Source of the DNA: Sphingomonas sp. LHG3406-1
Lineage (GTDB): Bacteria; Pseudomonadota; Alphaproteobacteria; Sphingomonadales; Sphingomonadaceae
Direction: 5' to 3'
NCBI RefSeq assembly: GCF_029637485.1
Contig: NZ_CP069128.1
Span: 1,364,001 to 1,428,000, forward strand
DNA length: 64,000 nucleotides
Under the pieces are notes generated by a model, which saw only the letters and a program-made list of their open reading frames with translations, searched no databases and was not told where the DNA came from. Each line of letters starts with the position of its first letter. Positions within the stretch are counted from its first letter, which is position 1. Both the position numbers and the translations under genes were made by a program. Below are positions 45,047 to 54,065 of the stretch, piece by piece.

Positions 45047-45741
45047 GCGGGATCGCGGCAGGGCTTGATCGCCGCTGGCGCCGGCCGCGCCGTGGCGGCT
45101 CGAAAGGCAGCGAAATAGCTGTCGCTGCCCGACAGGCGCTCGAACCGCTCGAGGCTGAGGCCAAGCGCGGCAAGCTCGCACTTGAGGCGGGCGGGCGGGA
45201 TGCCGTGCCGCTTCACCGGCCGATCGGCGTCGACCACGATCACTTCGCCGCCGGGCTTCAACCCGCCCGCAAGATGCCAGAGGAAGGCGTAAGGGTCGGT
45301 GACTTCGTGATACATGTGGACGAGGAAGATGCGGTCGAAGCTCGACGGCGGAAGCTTGGGGTCGGACGGCTCGCCGAGCCGGACGGTGATGTTGTCGAGC
45401 CCCTCGCGCTGGACTCGTTCGGCGAGGCGGTCGCGCACCTCCGGCACGATGTCCTGCGCCAGCACCCGGCCGCGCGGACCGACCAGCGGCGACAGACGGA
45501 CGGTGTAGTAACCCTCGCCCGCCCCGATGTCGGCGACCGACATGCCGGGGCGCACGTCGGCCGACGCGACTACCGCCTCGAACTCGCCCACGCGGTCGCG
45601 GACGTCCTCGGTCGAAAAGGCGTCGGACACGATCGGCGCGACGTCGCGCCCGGCGGCAGGGAAGGTGCTGGCGGAGTCGGAGTCGGCGCGGCAGGCAGCC
45701 AGCAGCAACAGACCCAATGACAGGCTTCCGCCGCGGAGCAT
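45043..45741 (-). CDS. methyltransferase-fold lipoprotein
   Basis: A 232-residue protein with an N-terminal lipoprotein signal (LLLLAACRADS) followed by a class I SAM-methyltransferase fold: motif I VADIGAGEGYYTVRL, RVLAQDIVPEVRDRL, FDRIFLVHMYHEVTD and LKPGGEVIVVD. An exported methyltransferase is odd, because SAM is cytoplasmic. Either the signal is not used, or the fold has another role in the envelope. Start uncertain: ATG at 45741 (one bp after prfB) or ATG at 45753 inside prfB with GGAGG immediately before it. Coupled to csaA by a 4-bp overlap. Confidence 0.72.
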   Translation of the reverse strand: MLRGGSLSLGLLLLAACRADSDSASTFPAAGRDVAPIVSDAFSTEDVRDRVGEFEAVVASADVRPGMSVADIGAGEGYYTVRLSPLVGPRGRVLAQDIVPEVRDRLAERVQREGLDNITVRLGEPSDPKLPPSSFDRIFLVHMYHEVTDPYAFLWHLAGGLKPGGEVIVVDADRPVKRHGIPPARLKCELAALGLSLERFERLSGSDSYFAAFRAATARPAPAAIKPCRDPA

Positions 45742-45742
45742 C

Positions 45743-46870
45743 CTAGTCCACATCCTCCACTTCGACCTGCTCGCCGGTCACGCGCTGGCTGAGCGCTGCG
45801 GCCATGAAGCGGTCGAGGTCGCCGTCGAGGACGTCGCCGGGCGCCGTCGAGGTGACGCCGGTGCGCAGGTCCTTTACCAGTTGATAGGGCTGGAGGACAT
45901 AGGAGCGGATCTGGTGGCCCCAGCCGATGTCGGTCTTGGCCGCCTCGGTCTTGTTGGCTTCCGCCTCGCGGCGCTGCAGCTCGGCCTCGTAGAGCCGGGC
46001 CTTGAGCTGCTTCATCGCCTCGGCCTTGTTCTTGTGCTGCGAGCGCTGGTTCTGGCACTGGACGACGATGTTGGTCGGCAGGTGGGTGATGCGCACCGCG
46101 CTGTCGGTGGTGTTGACGTGCTGCCCACCGGCGCCCGACGCCCGGTAGGTATCGATCTTGAGCTCGCTCTCATTGATCTCGATGTCGATGTCGTCGTCCA
46201 CCTCGGGATAGACCCAGACGGAGGCGAAGCTGGTGTGGCGGCGCGCCGAGCTGTCGTAGGGACTGATCCGGACCAGGCGGTGGACGCCGCTTTCCACCTT
46301 GAGATTGCCATAGGCATTCTCGCCCTTGATCAGCAGCGTGGCGGACTTGATCCCCGCCTGCTCGCCCGAGTGGAAGTCGACCAGTTCGACCTTCATGCCG
46401 TGGCGCTCGGCCCAGCGCGTGTACATGCGCTGGAGCATGCCGGCCCAGTCCTGGCTCTCGGTGCCGCCAGCGCCGCTGTTGACCTCGACATAGCTGTTGT
46501 TGCCGTCCGCCTCGCCCGCGAGAAGGGCGGCGACCTTGTCGCGCTCGGCACGGCTGGCGAGGTCGGCCAGGGCAGTGACCCCGTCGTCGACGAGGCTGTC
46601 GTCGCCCTCGGCCTCGGCCATCTCGATCAGCTCGACCGTGTCGGTCAGTTCGGTCTCGATCTTGCGGGTGGCGGTGATCGCCTCTTCCAGCCGCCGGCGC
46701 TCGCGCATGACTTCCTGCGCGGCCTTCGGATCGTTCCACAGCGAGGGATCCTCGACCTTCTGGTTGAGCTCGTCGAGGCGCCTCAGCGCGCGATCCCAGT
46801 CGAGGAAGCGGCGCAGCAGGGCGGTGGCGGCATTGACCTGGTCGATATGGGCCTGCGCTTCGGCGCGCAT
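45743..46870 (-). CDS. prfB: peptide chain release factor 2
   Basis: A 375-residue RF2 ending translation at UAA/UGA. GGQ is in [13 protein letters not shown]; the stop-recognition tripeptide is SPY ([16 protein letters not shown]) instead of the SPF of E. coli, a form I believe is usual in alphaproteobacteria. The frame is continuous from the ATG, with no in-frame UGA near codon 25, so there is no programmed frameshift autoregulation. Confidence 0.93.
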   Translation of the reverse strand: MRAEAQAHIDQVNAATALLRRFLDWDRALRRLDELNQKVEDPSLWNDPKAAQEVMRERRRLEEAITATRKIETELTDTVELIEMAEAEGDDSLVDDGVTALADLASRAERDKVAALLAGEADGNNSYVEVNSGAGGTESQDWAGMLQRMYTRWAERHGMKVELVDFHSGEQAGIKSATLLIKGENAYGNLKVESGVHRLVRISPYDSSARRHTSFASVWVYPEVDDDIDIEINESELKIDTYRASGAGGQHVNTTDSAVRITHLPTNIVVQCQNQRSQHKNKAEAMKQLKARLYEAELQRREAEANKTEAAKTDIGWGHQIRSYVLQPYQLVKDLRTGVTSTAPGDVLDGDLDRFMAAALSQRVTGEQVEVEDVD

Positions 46871-46889
46871 CGGTACGTCCTCTAAAGAT

Positions 46890-46979
46890 CGTCACCCTGA
46901 ACTTGTTTCAGGGTCCATGTCGTCACAGGCGCAAAGGCTCGTGCGGAAGGATGGATGCTGAAACACGTTCAGCATGACG
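46890..46979. repeat. paired palindromic repeat between PBP1A and prfB
   Basis: CCCTGAA/TTCAGGG (46895-46913) and ATGCTGAA/TTCAGCAT (46955-46975) form two hairpins within GTCACCCTGAAC...AGCATGAC. This is the classic sphingomonad repeat in which two inverted elements face each other. It fills almost the whole 127-bp gap. Confidence 0.75.
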
Positions 46980-46997
46980 CTGATTGCTGGGTGGCAG

Positions 46998-49577
46998 TTA
47001 GTAGATTCCGCCCTGCCTTGCCAAGAAGTCGTCGGCGGGCTGGCTCGGTTGGGCAGGACGGGCGGCTTCGGCCGGAGCCTTGCGGGCCGGACGCCGCGGC
47101 GCCGAGGGGCGCGGGGCAGCGGCGGCGAGCGAGGCTTCTTCGTCGCCCCGGCGATAGGTGCGGCGCGGCTCCGTTTCCGGCTTGAATGCTTCCCAGATGA
47201 CCGCCGACTTGGGATCCTCGCGGACCGGGAAGGTCCCGAACACCCGCCGCCCGCTGACCCGGTCGATGCGCACCATGCGGATGTCCTTGGGCGCGACGAA
47301 CGGGCTTGGCGGCACGTCCTTGAAGGCGGCCTGCGCCCATTGCTTGAAGATGGGAGCGGCAATGCGTCCGCCCTGCGCCGCGCCGCCCAGCGAGCGCGGC
47401 TGGTCATAGCCAAGATAGGTTCCGGCGACGACATCCTGGCTGCCGCCGACGAACCACACGTTGGTCGGACCGGAGGTGGTACCGGTCTTGCCGAACAGCG
47501 GACGGCCCAAGTCGCGAAGAACGGTCGCGGTGCCGCGTTCGACCACGCCGGTCAGGATATGGACCATCTGGAAGGCAGCCTGAGCATCGAGCAACTGTCG
47601 GCTGCGGCTCGGCGGGCGGGGCATGGCGCCGCCATCCCAGTCGGGCGCGTTGCAGCGGCCATCCATCACCGCGCAGCGATTGTCGGTACGGTAGATGACC
47701 TTGCCGTCGCGGTCCTGGACGAAGTCGATCAGGGTCGGGCTGACCGCCCGGCCATGGTTCGCCAGGATCGCGTAGGCAGTGGTAAGCTTCAGAACCGTGG
47801 TGTCGCCGGCGCCAAGCGCGATCGAAAGATAGTTCGGATAGTCGCCCACGCCCAGCCGCTTGGCGGTGTCGGTGATCCGCGCCATGCCGGTCTGCGAAGC
47901 GGCACGCACCGTCATCAGGTTGCGCGACTGTTCCACGCCCCAGCGCATGGTCTTGGCGCCGGCATAGTCGCCGTCGAAGTTGCGGAAGCATTTGTTGCCG
48001 AGCCCGGCGCCCTGCCAGACGCAGAAGGGCGCGTCGTCGATCAGGGTCGCGGGGGTCATGCCGTTGGCGAGCGCGGCATAATAGACGATCGGCTTGAAGG
48101 TGGAGCCGGGCTGCCGCTGGGCCTGGGTCGCGCGATTGTAGCTGGCGCCGATGCTGTCGAACCCGCCCTGCATGGCGAGCACGCGGCCGGTCCGCACTTC
48201 CTGCGCGACGAAGCCGCCCCCGATCTCAGGGATGGAACGGATCGCATAAGTGTCGCCCGCCACCGCCTTGACGATGACGATCATGCCTACCTTGAGGTTG
48301 GAGAAGGCGGTTCCGCCTCCGCCCCGCCGAGGCATCTGGGCATTTCCGGCTGGCAGCGTGCCGGTCGAGCCATCGCTGAAGCCGAGGCGGGCGCTTGCCG
48401 GGCTCTTGTCCAGCACGACCGCCTTGCGCCAGTCGGGGAAGCCGGTGCCGACCGCCGCCCGGTCGAGCTGGCCACGCCAATCACCGCCGACGTCGATGTT
48501 GAGGCCGGTATCGCGCCAGCCGCGGCCGCCGTCGAACTTGGCCAGTCCCTCGCGCAGCGCTTCGGCGGCGGCGTCCTGCATGACGGGGTTCATCGACGTG
48601 CGGACCCACAGGCCGCCGGCATAGACGCTGTTGGTGCCGTCGCCGGCATCCTCGCCGTAGCGCTTCAGCAGCTCGCGGCGGACTTCCTCCGTGAAATAGC
48701 CGCCGACTTCACGGAACTTGGCGTTAGAGCCGAGGCGGATGGTGCCGAGCGGCGCGGCGCCCGCGGTCGCGGCCTGGGCCTGGGTGACGTAGCCGTTGTT
48801 GACCATCTCGCGCAGCACATAGTTGCGGCGGTCAAGCGCGCGCTGGGTCTGGCGGACGGGGTCGTAGTTGCTCGGCGCCTTGGGGAGGATCGCGAGATAG
48901 GCGGCCTCGGGCAGGGTCAGGTCGGCGACGTCCTTGTCGTAATAGGCCCGTGCCGCCGCCTGCACGCCATAGGCGTTCCGGCCGAGAAAGATCTGGTTGA
49001 GGTAGAGCTCGAGGATCTGCTCCTTGGTCAGCGTATTCTCGAGCCGGAAGGCAAGGATCGCTTCCCGGATCTTGCGGCTGACGGCATATTCGTCGTCCTG
49101 CAGAAGCGCCTTGGCGACCTGCTGGGTGATGGTCGAGCCGCCGCGGGCACGGGCCCCGCCGGTGGCCGACTTGACCGCGAAGTCGCCAACCGCGCCGACC
49201 AGGCCGGGATAGTCGATTCCGCCATGGCTGAAGAAGGTCTTGTCCTCGGCCGACAGGAAGGCCTGGATGACCATCGGCGGATATTCGTCGTAGCTGAGCT
49301 CGACCCGCCGCTCGCGGGCAAAGGTGCCGACCGGCTGGCCGTCGACGCCGCGAATATTGCTGGGCAGCGGCGGTTGGTAGGCGAGCAGCTTCTCGCTCGA
49401 CGGCAGGCCGGCGGCGAAGAACAGCCAGACAAGCACGAACAGGAAATAGCCGCCGAGCGCCGTCCAGCCGGCGAGGCGAAGCAGTCGGCTCCGGCTCCAG
49501 GCGGCGCGAAGGCGGTCCGCGGCCCGGTAGTGACGATCGAGCCAGCCGGACGGCATGGGGGTCGCAACGGCGTCCAT
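46998..49577 (-). CDS. mrcA: penicillin-binding protein 1A
   Basis: An 859-residue bifunctional peptidoglycan synthase. Cytoplasmic tail, membrane helix at about residues 36-60, GT51 transglycosylase (AFLSAEDKTFFSHGG, RGGSTITQQVAKALL, EILELYLNQIFLGRNAYGVQ), an intervening OB-like region, and a transpeptidase with GSTFKPIVYYAAL (active Ser), SRNLMTVRAAS and FGKTGTTSGPTN. ATG at 49577. Downstream of the amidase gene on the same strand, so cell-wall cutting and synthesis are co-transcribed. Confidence 0.93.
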   Translation of the reverse strand: MDAVATPMPSGWLDRHYRAADRLRAAWSRSRLLRLAGWTALGGYFLFVLVWLFFAAGLPSSEKLLAYQPPLPSNIRGVDGQPVGTFARERRVELSYDEYPPMVIQAFLSAEDKTFFSHGGIDYPGLVGAVGDFAVKSATGGARARGGSTITQQVAKALLQDDEYAVSRKIREAILAFRLENTLTKEQILELYLNQIFLGRNAYGVQAAARAYYDKDVADLTLPEAAYLAILPKAPSNYDPVRQTQRALDRRNYVLREMVNNGYVTQAQAATAGAAPLGTIRLGSNAKFREVGGYFTEEVRRELLKRYGEDAGDGTNSVYAGGLWVRTSMNPVMQDAAAEALREGLAKFDGGRGWRDTGLNIDVGGDWRGQLDRAAVGTGFPDWRKAVVLDKSPASARLGFSDGSTGTLPAGNAQMPRRGGGGTAFSNLKVGMIVIVKAVAGDTYAIRSIPEIGGGFVAQEVRTGRVLAMQGGFDSIGASYNRATQAQRQPGSTFKPIVYYAALANGMTPATLIDDAPFCVWQGAGLGNKCFRNFDGDYAGAKTMRWGVEQSRNLMTVRAASQTGMARITDTAKRLGVGDYPNYLSIALGAGDTTVLKLTTAYAILANHGRAVSPTLIDFVQDRDGKVIYRTDNRCAVMDGRCNAPDWDGGAMPRPPSRSRQLLDAQAAFQMVHILTGVVERGTATVLRDLGRPLFGKTGTTSGPTNVWFVGGSQDVVAGTYLGYDQPRSLGGAAQGGRIAAPIFKQWAQAAFKDVPPSPFVAPKDIRMVRIDRVSGRRVFGTFPVREDPKSAVIWEAFKPETEPRRTYRRGDEEASLAAAAPRPSAPRRPARKAPAEAARPAQPSQPADDFLARQGGIY

Positions 49578-49629
49578 CGGCTCGCCTCTACAAGCTTGGA
49601 ACAGCGGGGGAAAGGAGGTTCGCGCGTCG

Positions 49630-50505
49630 TCAGCGCCGAGTTGCGGCCTGTGCCTCGATCGCGCGGGCGAGTGCCTCCACCATGCGGCGACGCTGGATGG
49701 GGTCGAGGAGCATCGCCTCGTCCGCCGCATTGCTGAGATAGCCCGCCTCGAACAGCACGGCCGGGGCGTCCGATCGGCGGAGAACGCGGAAGGCGGCGAA
49801 TCGGTGCGGCTCGGGTCGCAGCGGCACCGATCCCTCGGCGGCCCTGATCACCCGGATGGCAAAGTCGGCGGACGCCGCCATTTCGTCGCGGGCAGCAAGG
49901 TCCGACAGCAGTGCCCGCACCGAGCCGTCGCGTTCGGTGGCGACCGCTCCCTCGCCATTCTCGCGCGCGGCGAGCATGGCGGCGTCGGCGTCGCTGGCGA
50001 CTTCGGACAGGGAGTAAGCGGTGGCGCCCCGAGCGCCCGGGTTGGGCGCACTGTCGGCGTGGATGGCGAGGAACAGGTTGGCGCCGAGCCGGCGGGCGAT
50101 CGCCGCGCGATCGTCGAGCGTCAGGGTCCCGTCGCCGTCGCGAGTAAGCGCGATCCGCACCCGTCCCCGCCGAGCGAGTTCGTCACGAAGCTCACGCGCG
50201 ATGAGCAGGGTGACGTCCTTCTCGACACTCCGGCCGCTCGCGCCTGGAGCGCCGGGGTCACGGCCGCCATGGCCGGGATCGATCACGATCAGCGGGCGGC
50301 CGGGCACCTTCGCCTCGACGATGCGCACGGCGGCGACGGCGGGGGCGAGCGACAGGCTGAGGCCCCCTTCCCGAGCTTCGCCCGCGACCGCGGTTTGCAG
50401 CGTGCCGCCTTCCCGCCCCCGAACGACCCACAGCGCGGCCGCCCCGGCGAGCAGAAGCCCGCCAAGCCCGATCAGTGCCAGTCTGAGCGCCGTTCGCCTG
50501 GTCAT
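49630..50505 (-). CDS. N-acetylmuramoyl-L-alanine amidase (Amidase_3)
   Basis: A 291-residue exported amidase: membrane/signal segment at about residues 8-28, then the catalytic domain with VIDPGHGGRDPGAPG (zinc His), SVEKDVTLLIA (Glu), LFLAIHADSAPNP (zinc His) and the catalytic VLFEAGYLSNAADE. Removes stem peptides from peptidoglycan during division. Lacks the N-terminal AMIN domain of E. coli AmiC. ATG at 50505; 52 bp upstream of PBP1A. Confidence 0.9.
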   Translation of the reverse strand: MTRRTALRLALIGLGGLLLAGAAALWVVRGREGGTLQTAVAGEAREGGLSLSLAPAVAAVRIVEAKVPGRPLIVIDPGHGGRDPGAPGASGRSVEKDVTLLIARELRDELARRGRVRIALTRDGDGTLTLDDRAAIARRLGANLFLAIHADSAPNPGARGATAYSLSEVASDADAAMLAARENGEGAVATERDGSVRALLSDLAARDEMAASADFAIRVIRAAEGSVPLRPEPHRFAAFRVLRRSDAPAVLFEAGYLSNAADEAMLLDPIQRRRMVEALARAIEAQAATRR

Positions 50506-50856
50506 CCGAAACGACCCTAGCGTGCCGTTGCCTGCCGGCAAGGAGGCTGCTACGAAGATACCCGTCCGCCCGAATTTCTTCCGAGATTTGGCGCCGGATC
50601 AAGGCCAGGGGGCCGGTGACAGGGCGGTACCCCAGGCGTCGTACAGGTTGATGCTGATCCATGACGTTCAAGTACGCGCAAGTCGATCCTGCTGAGCTCG
50701 GCAGTGACGCGCGTTCGCCGGCGGATGCCGGAGAGCCTCAGGCAGCAGACGCACCCCTTTTGATCGCCATTTCCGCCGGCCCGATTGCGCCGGCGATGGC
50801 CGCAACACGCGCGCGCCGCCTGACCCTGTTCAGGGCGCGCGCTCGGAGACTATTCA
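50506..50856. other. 351-bp divergent promoter/leader region of rne and the amidase gene
   Basis: No convincing gene: the open frame at 50661-50942 runs into rne in another frame and lacks motifs. The long space in front of rne suggests an extended 5' leader, as rne mRNAs usually have. A strong hairpin ends just before the rne ribosome binding site (50809-50842). Confidence 0.5.
50809..50842 (+). promoter_or_regulatory. GC hairpin in the rne leader
   Basis: GCGCGCGCC (50809-50817) pairs perfectly with GGCGCGCGC (50834-50842); CCTGA/TCAGG inside can extend or compete. It ends 2 bases before the Shine-Dalgarno GGAG (50845-50848). A likely site for RNase E autoregulation. Confidence 0.55.
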
Positions 50857-53346
50857 ATGACCACGCGCATGCTGATCGACGCGCGCCACCCGGAAGAGAC
50901 CCGGGTCGCCGTCGTCCAGGGGAACCGGATCGAGGAGTTTGACTTCGAATCCGCCGAGCACAAGCAGCTCAAGGGTAATATCTATCTCGCCAAGGTGACT
51001 CGCGTCGAACCGTCGCTCCAGGCGGCGTTCGTCGACTATGGCGGAAACCGCCACGGCTTCCTCGCCTTCAGCGAAATCCATCCCGATTATTATCAGATTC
51101 CGAAGGCCGATCGCGAAGCCCTGCTCCGCGAGGAGGCGGAGCATGCCGCCGAGGAAGAGCGCCTGCGCGCCGAAGCCGAGGACGAGCCGCTCGACCCGCA
51201 CCACGAGGATGACGGTACGGACGACCGGCCCGAGGAGCCGGAGGACGAGGGCGAGAGCCAGGGCGATCCGGAAGACGGCGAGCGCCAGCCCCGCGGCCGT
51301 CGCAGCCGCAAGGACGAGGCCGCCGACGAGGTCCGCCGCAAGCGCCTGAATCTCCGCCGCCGCTACAAGATCCAGGACGTCATCCAGCGCCGTCAGGTAC
51401 TGCTGGTGCAGGTCGTCAAGGAAGAGCGCGGCAACAAGGGCGCGGCGCTGACCACCTACCTCAGCCTTGCCGGCCGCTATTGCGTGCTGATGCCCAACAC
51501 GAGCCATGGCGGCGGCATCAGCCGGAAGATCTCCAACGGCTCCGACCGCAAGCGGCTGAAGTCGATCATCGCCGACCTGAAGCTTCCGGGCACGATGGGC
51601 CTGATTGTCCGCACCGCCGGGCTCGAGCGGAGCAAGGTCGAGATCAAGCGCGACTTCGATTATCTCGCCCGCCTGTGGGACGAAGTGCGCGAGAAGACGC
51701 TGTCTTCGTCGGCCCCGGCCCTCATCTATCGCGACAGCGACCTGGTGAAGCGGGCGATCCGCGACCTCTACCACAAGGACATCGACGAGGTGCTGGTCGA
51801 GGGCGAGGACGGCTACAAGGCGGCCCGCGGCTACATGAAGCTGCTGATGCCGAGCCATGTGAAGCGGGTGCAGTCGCACAGCGAGGCGACCCCCCTCTTC
51901 CAGCGCTATGGCGTCGAGGACCAGCTGGCGGCCATGTACCACCCGCTCGTCCAGCTGAAGAGCGGCGGCTACATCGTGATCAACCCGACCGAGGCCCTGG
52001 TCTCGATCGACATCAACTCGGGCCGCTCGACGCGCGAGCACAATATTGAGCAGACGGCCTATGCGACCAACCTCGAGGCGGCACAGGAGATTGCCCGTCA
52101 GCTACGGCTGCGCGACATGGCCGGCCTCGTCGTCATCGACTTCATCGACATGGAACAGAACAGCCATGTCCGAAAGGTCGAGAAGGCGATGAAGGAGGCG
52201 CTGAAGAACGATCGCGCCCGCATCCAGGTCGGCCGGATATCGAGCTTCGGGCTGATGGAGATGAGCCGCCAGCGCCTGCGCACCGGCGTGCTCGAGGCCT
52301 CGACCAAGAGCTGCCCCCATTGCGACGGCACCGGCCTGATGCGCACCGCCTCGTCGGCGGGCCTCAGCGCGCTGCGCATGATCGAGGACGAAGCGGCCCG
52401 CGGTCGCGGCGAGAAGGTCTGCCTTCGCGCCGGCACCGAGGCGGCGGTCTATGTGCTGAACAAGAAGCGCGCTGAACTGGCCGACATCGAGGCGCGCTAT
52501 GGCGTCGTGATCGAAGTGCTGGTCGATCCGACGCTCGAGGGCGCGCGGATGACGGTCGAGAGCAGCGGTCCCCGCCCCGTTGCCCCGGTTCGCGCCATGC
52601 CTGCTCCGCAGCCGATCGAGGGCGACGAGCCGGAGATCGACGAAGAGGAATACGAGGACGAGGGCTCCGAGGAAGAGCGCGAGGATCGCGAGGAGCGCGG
52701 CGAGGGAGAGGACCGCAACGGCCGCCGCCGTCGCCGCCGTCGTCGGGGCGGCCGCAACCGTCGCCGCGATGAAGAGGCGGGCGAAGGCTCGGAAGAGACC
52801 GATGGCGCCGACCAGGAAGGCTCGGAAGACGAGCAGCAGGAAGAGGTCGAGGCTGCATCCGGCGAGGACGAGGGCGGCAGCGAAGAGGAGCGCCGCAAGC
52901 GTCGTGGCCGCCGTGGCGGTCGCCGCAGGGGCGGTCGTGGCCGGGACCGCGAAGAGGGTCAGCACGAGGAGGGTGCCGAAGAGCTCGCCCCCGAGCCTGG
53001 CGAGGCCCCGATGGTCGAGCCGGTCCCGAGCGAGGATCCCGCACCGGTGACGGTTGAGGCCGCTCCCGAGGCGGAACCGGTCGCGGAGGAGAAGCCCAAG
53101 GCTCGTCGCCGTCCGCGTGCCCGCAAGGCCGATGCTGCCGCCGAGGCCGCCGCGCCCGCACCGGCAATCGAGGAGATCGCGCCCGAGGCTCCGGCCGACG
53201 TCGCTGCCGAGGAAGCCGCAGCGGCCGAAGAGAAGCCGAAGCCCAAGCGGCGTTCGCGCGCCAAGAAGGCCGAAGCGCCGGTCGAGGCCGCCGACGGTTC
53301 GGCCCAGCCCACCCGCAAGGGCTGGTGGTCGCGCACCTTCGGCTGA
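50857..53346 (+). CDS. rne: ribonuclease E
   Basis: An 829-residue endonuclease organising mRNA decay. N-terminal RNase H-like/S1 part (LKGNIYLAKVTRVEPSLQAA FVDYG split by a long acidic insert at residues about 85-165, EEAEHAAEEERLRAEAEDEP onward), the 5'-sensor, DNase I-like domain with IDINSGRST and IDFIDME (Mg-binding Asp), the zinc link CPHCDGTG, then a disordered tail of alternating acidic and Arg-rich blocks (RRRRRRGGRNRRR, KRRGRRGGRRRGGRGRDR) ending RKGWWSRTFG. Acid insert and RG-rich tail are typical of Alphaproteobacteria. Confidence 0.94.
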   Translation: MTTRMLIDARHPEETRVAVVQGNRIEEFDFESAEHKQLKGNIYLAKVTRVEPSLQAAFVDYGGNRHGFLAFSEIHPDYYQIPKADREALLREEAEHAAEEERLRAEAEDEPLDPHHEDDGTDDRPEEPEDEGESQGDPEDGERQPRGRRSRKDEAADEVRRKRLNLRRRYKIQDVIQRRQVLLVQVVKEERGNKGAALTTYLSLAGRYCVLMPNTSHGGGISRKISNGSDRKRLKSIIADLKLPGTMGLIVRTAGLERSKVEIKRDFDYLARLWDEVREKTLSSSAPALIYRDSDLVKRAIRDLYHKDIDEVLVEGEDGYKAARGYMKLLMPSHVKRVQSHSEATPLFQRYGVEDQLAAMYHPLVQLKSGGYIVINPTEALVSIDINSGRSTREHNIEQTAYATNLEAAQEIARQLRLRDMAGLVVIDFIDMEQNSHVRKVEKAMKEALKNDRARIQVGRISSFGLMEMSRQRLRTGVLEASTKSCPHCDGTGLMRTASSAGLSALRMIEDEAARGRGEKVCLRAGTEAAVYVLNKKRAELADIEARYGVVIEVLVDPTLEGARMTVESSGPRPVAPVRAMPAPQPIEGDEPEIDEEEYEDEGSEEEREDREERGEGEDRNGRRRRRRRRGGRNRRRDEEAGEGSEETDGADQEGSEDEQQEEVEAASGEDEGGSEEERRKRRGRRGGRRRGGRGRDREEGQHEEGAEELAPEPGEAPMVEPVPSEDPAPVTVEAAPEAEPVAEEKPKARRRPRARKADAAAEAAAPAPAIEEIAPEAPADVAAEEAAAAEEKPKPKRRSRAKKAEAPVEAADGSAQPTRKGWWSRTFG

Positions 53347-53354
53347 TCGATTGT

Positions 53355-53379
53355 GCCCCGGCGAAAGCCGGGGCCCTTT
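53355..53379 (+). terminator. rne terminator
   Basis: GCCCCGGC and GCCGGGGC form a perfect 8-bp stem with the stable loop GAAA, followed by CCTTT, 8 bp after the rne stop. Confidence 0.65.
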
Positions 53380-53409
53380 CGACTTGAGGCGATGCAAGCC
53401 GTTACTGGA

Positions 53410-53427
53410 CCCCGGCCATGGCCGGGG
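53410..53427. repeat. perfect 18-bp palindrome after the NAD(P)-binding gene
   Basis: CCCCGGCCATGGCCGGGG reads the same on both strands, 5 bp past the stop of the gene on the minus strand. With 53355-53379 it forms the facing pair typical of the CTGGACCCCGGC dispersed repeat. Confidence 0.6.
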
Positions 53428-53432
53428 AACAG

Positions 53433-54065
53433 TCAGGCCGCCAGCGCCCTGATCTCGCGATTGTGGTGCCGGAACAGTCCGGGCTCCCGCCGCTCCACCA
53501 GCGCCGCCATGGCCGTCGCGACCAGCCCCGCATCTATCCCGGCGTAACGGTCGAGCGAGCCGACCAGGAGCCGGTTGAGCAGGGGCGAGAGCAATTGGCC
53601 GACGCCCTCGCCGATCCTCCGCTCGCTGCGCTGCCCGAGCAGGAGCCCCGGCCGCAGCACGTCCACCCGCTCGAAGCCGAGCGCGGCGATCGCCTCCTCG
53701 ACCTCACCCTTCAGACGCAGGTAGGCATTGCGGCTGCCCGCATCGGCACCGCTCGACGAGACGATCAGAAATTGATGCCCGCCCGCTTTCCGCGCGGCGG
53801 CGGCAAAGGCGAGGACGGCGTGTCGGTCCACCGCCTCGAACGCCGCCCAGCTTCCCGCCGCCTTGCGGGTCGTGCCGAGGGTGGAGATGGCGACATCGAC
53901 CGCGTGCCCGGCCAGCAGGCCCGGCCAGTCCGCCATCGCCCCGAGCTTTTCCTGCACCGCACCGCTCGGGCGACGGCCCAAGACCAGCAGGTCATGCCTG
54001 CGCTCCAGAAGCGGCCAGAGCTGGCGTCCGATCAGCCCCGTGGCTCCGATCATGGCGACGCGCAT
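53433..54065 (-). CDS. NAD(P)-binding Rossmann protein (NmrA/HTATIP2-like)
   Basis: A 210-residue atypical short-chain dehydrogenase. Nucleotide-binding MRVAMIGATGLIGRQLWPLL, VDVAISTLGTTRKAAGSW, FLIVSSSGADAGSRNAYLRL and KGEVEEAIAALGFERVDVLR, with PG-L as in the family. YLRLKGE retains the Tyr-x3-Lys active-site spacing. Substrate unknown. Its start shares one base with the dgt stop. Confidence 0.8.
   Translation of the reverse strand: MRVAMIGATGLIGRQLWPLLERRHDLLVLGRRPSGAVQEKLGAMADWPGLLAGHAVDVAISTLGTTRKAAGSWAAFEAVDRHAVLAFAAAARKAGGHQFLIVSSSGADAGSRNAYLRLKGEVEEAIAALGFERVDVLRPGLLLGQRSERRIGEGVGQLLSPLLNRLLVGSLDRYAGIDAGLVATAMAALVERREPGLFRHHNREIRALAA

Noticed and set aside
45743-46870. SPY tripeptide in RF2 as an altered stop-codon specificity
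   Set aside because: SPY in place of SPF is, as far as I recall, ordinary in alphaproteobacterial RF2, so no recoding is implied.
50661-50942. 93-residue open frame upstream of and overlapping rne
   Set aside because: Arg/Pro-rich, no motif, and runs into the rne coding region in another frame; more likely part of the rne leader.
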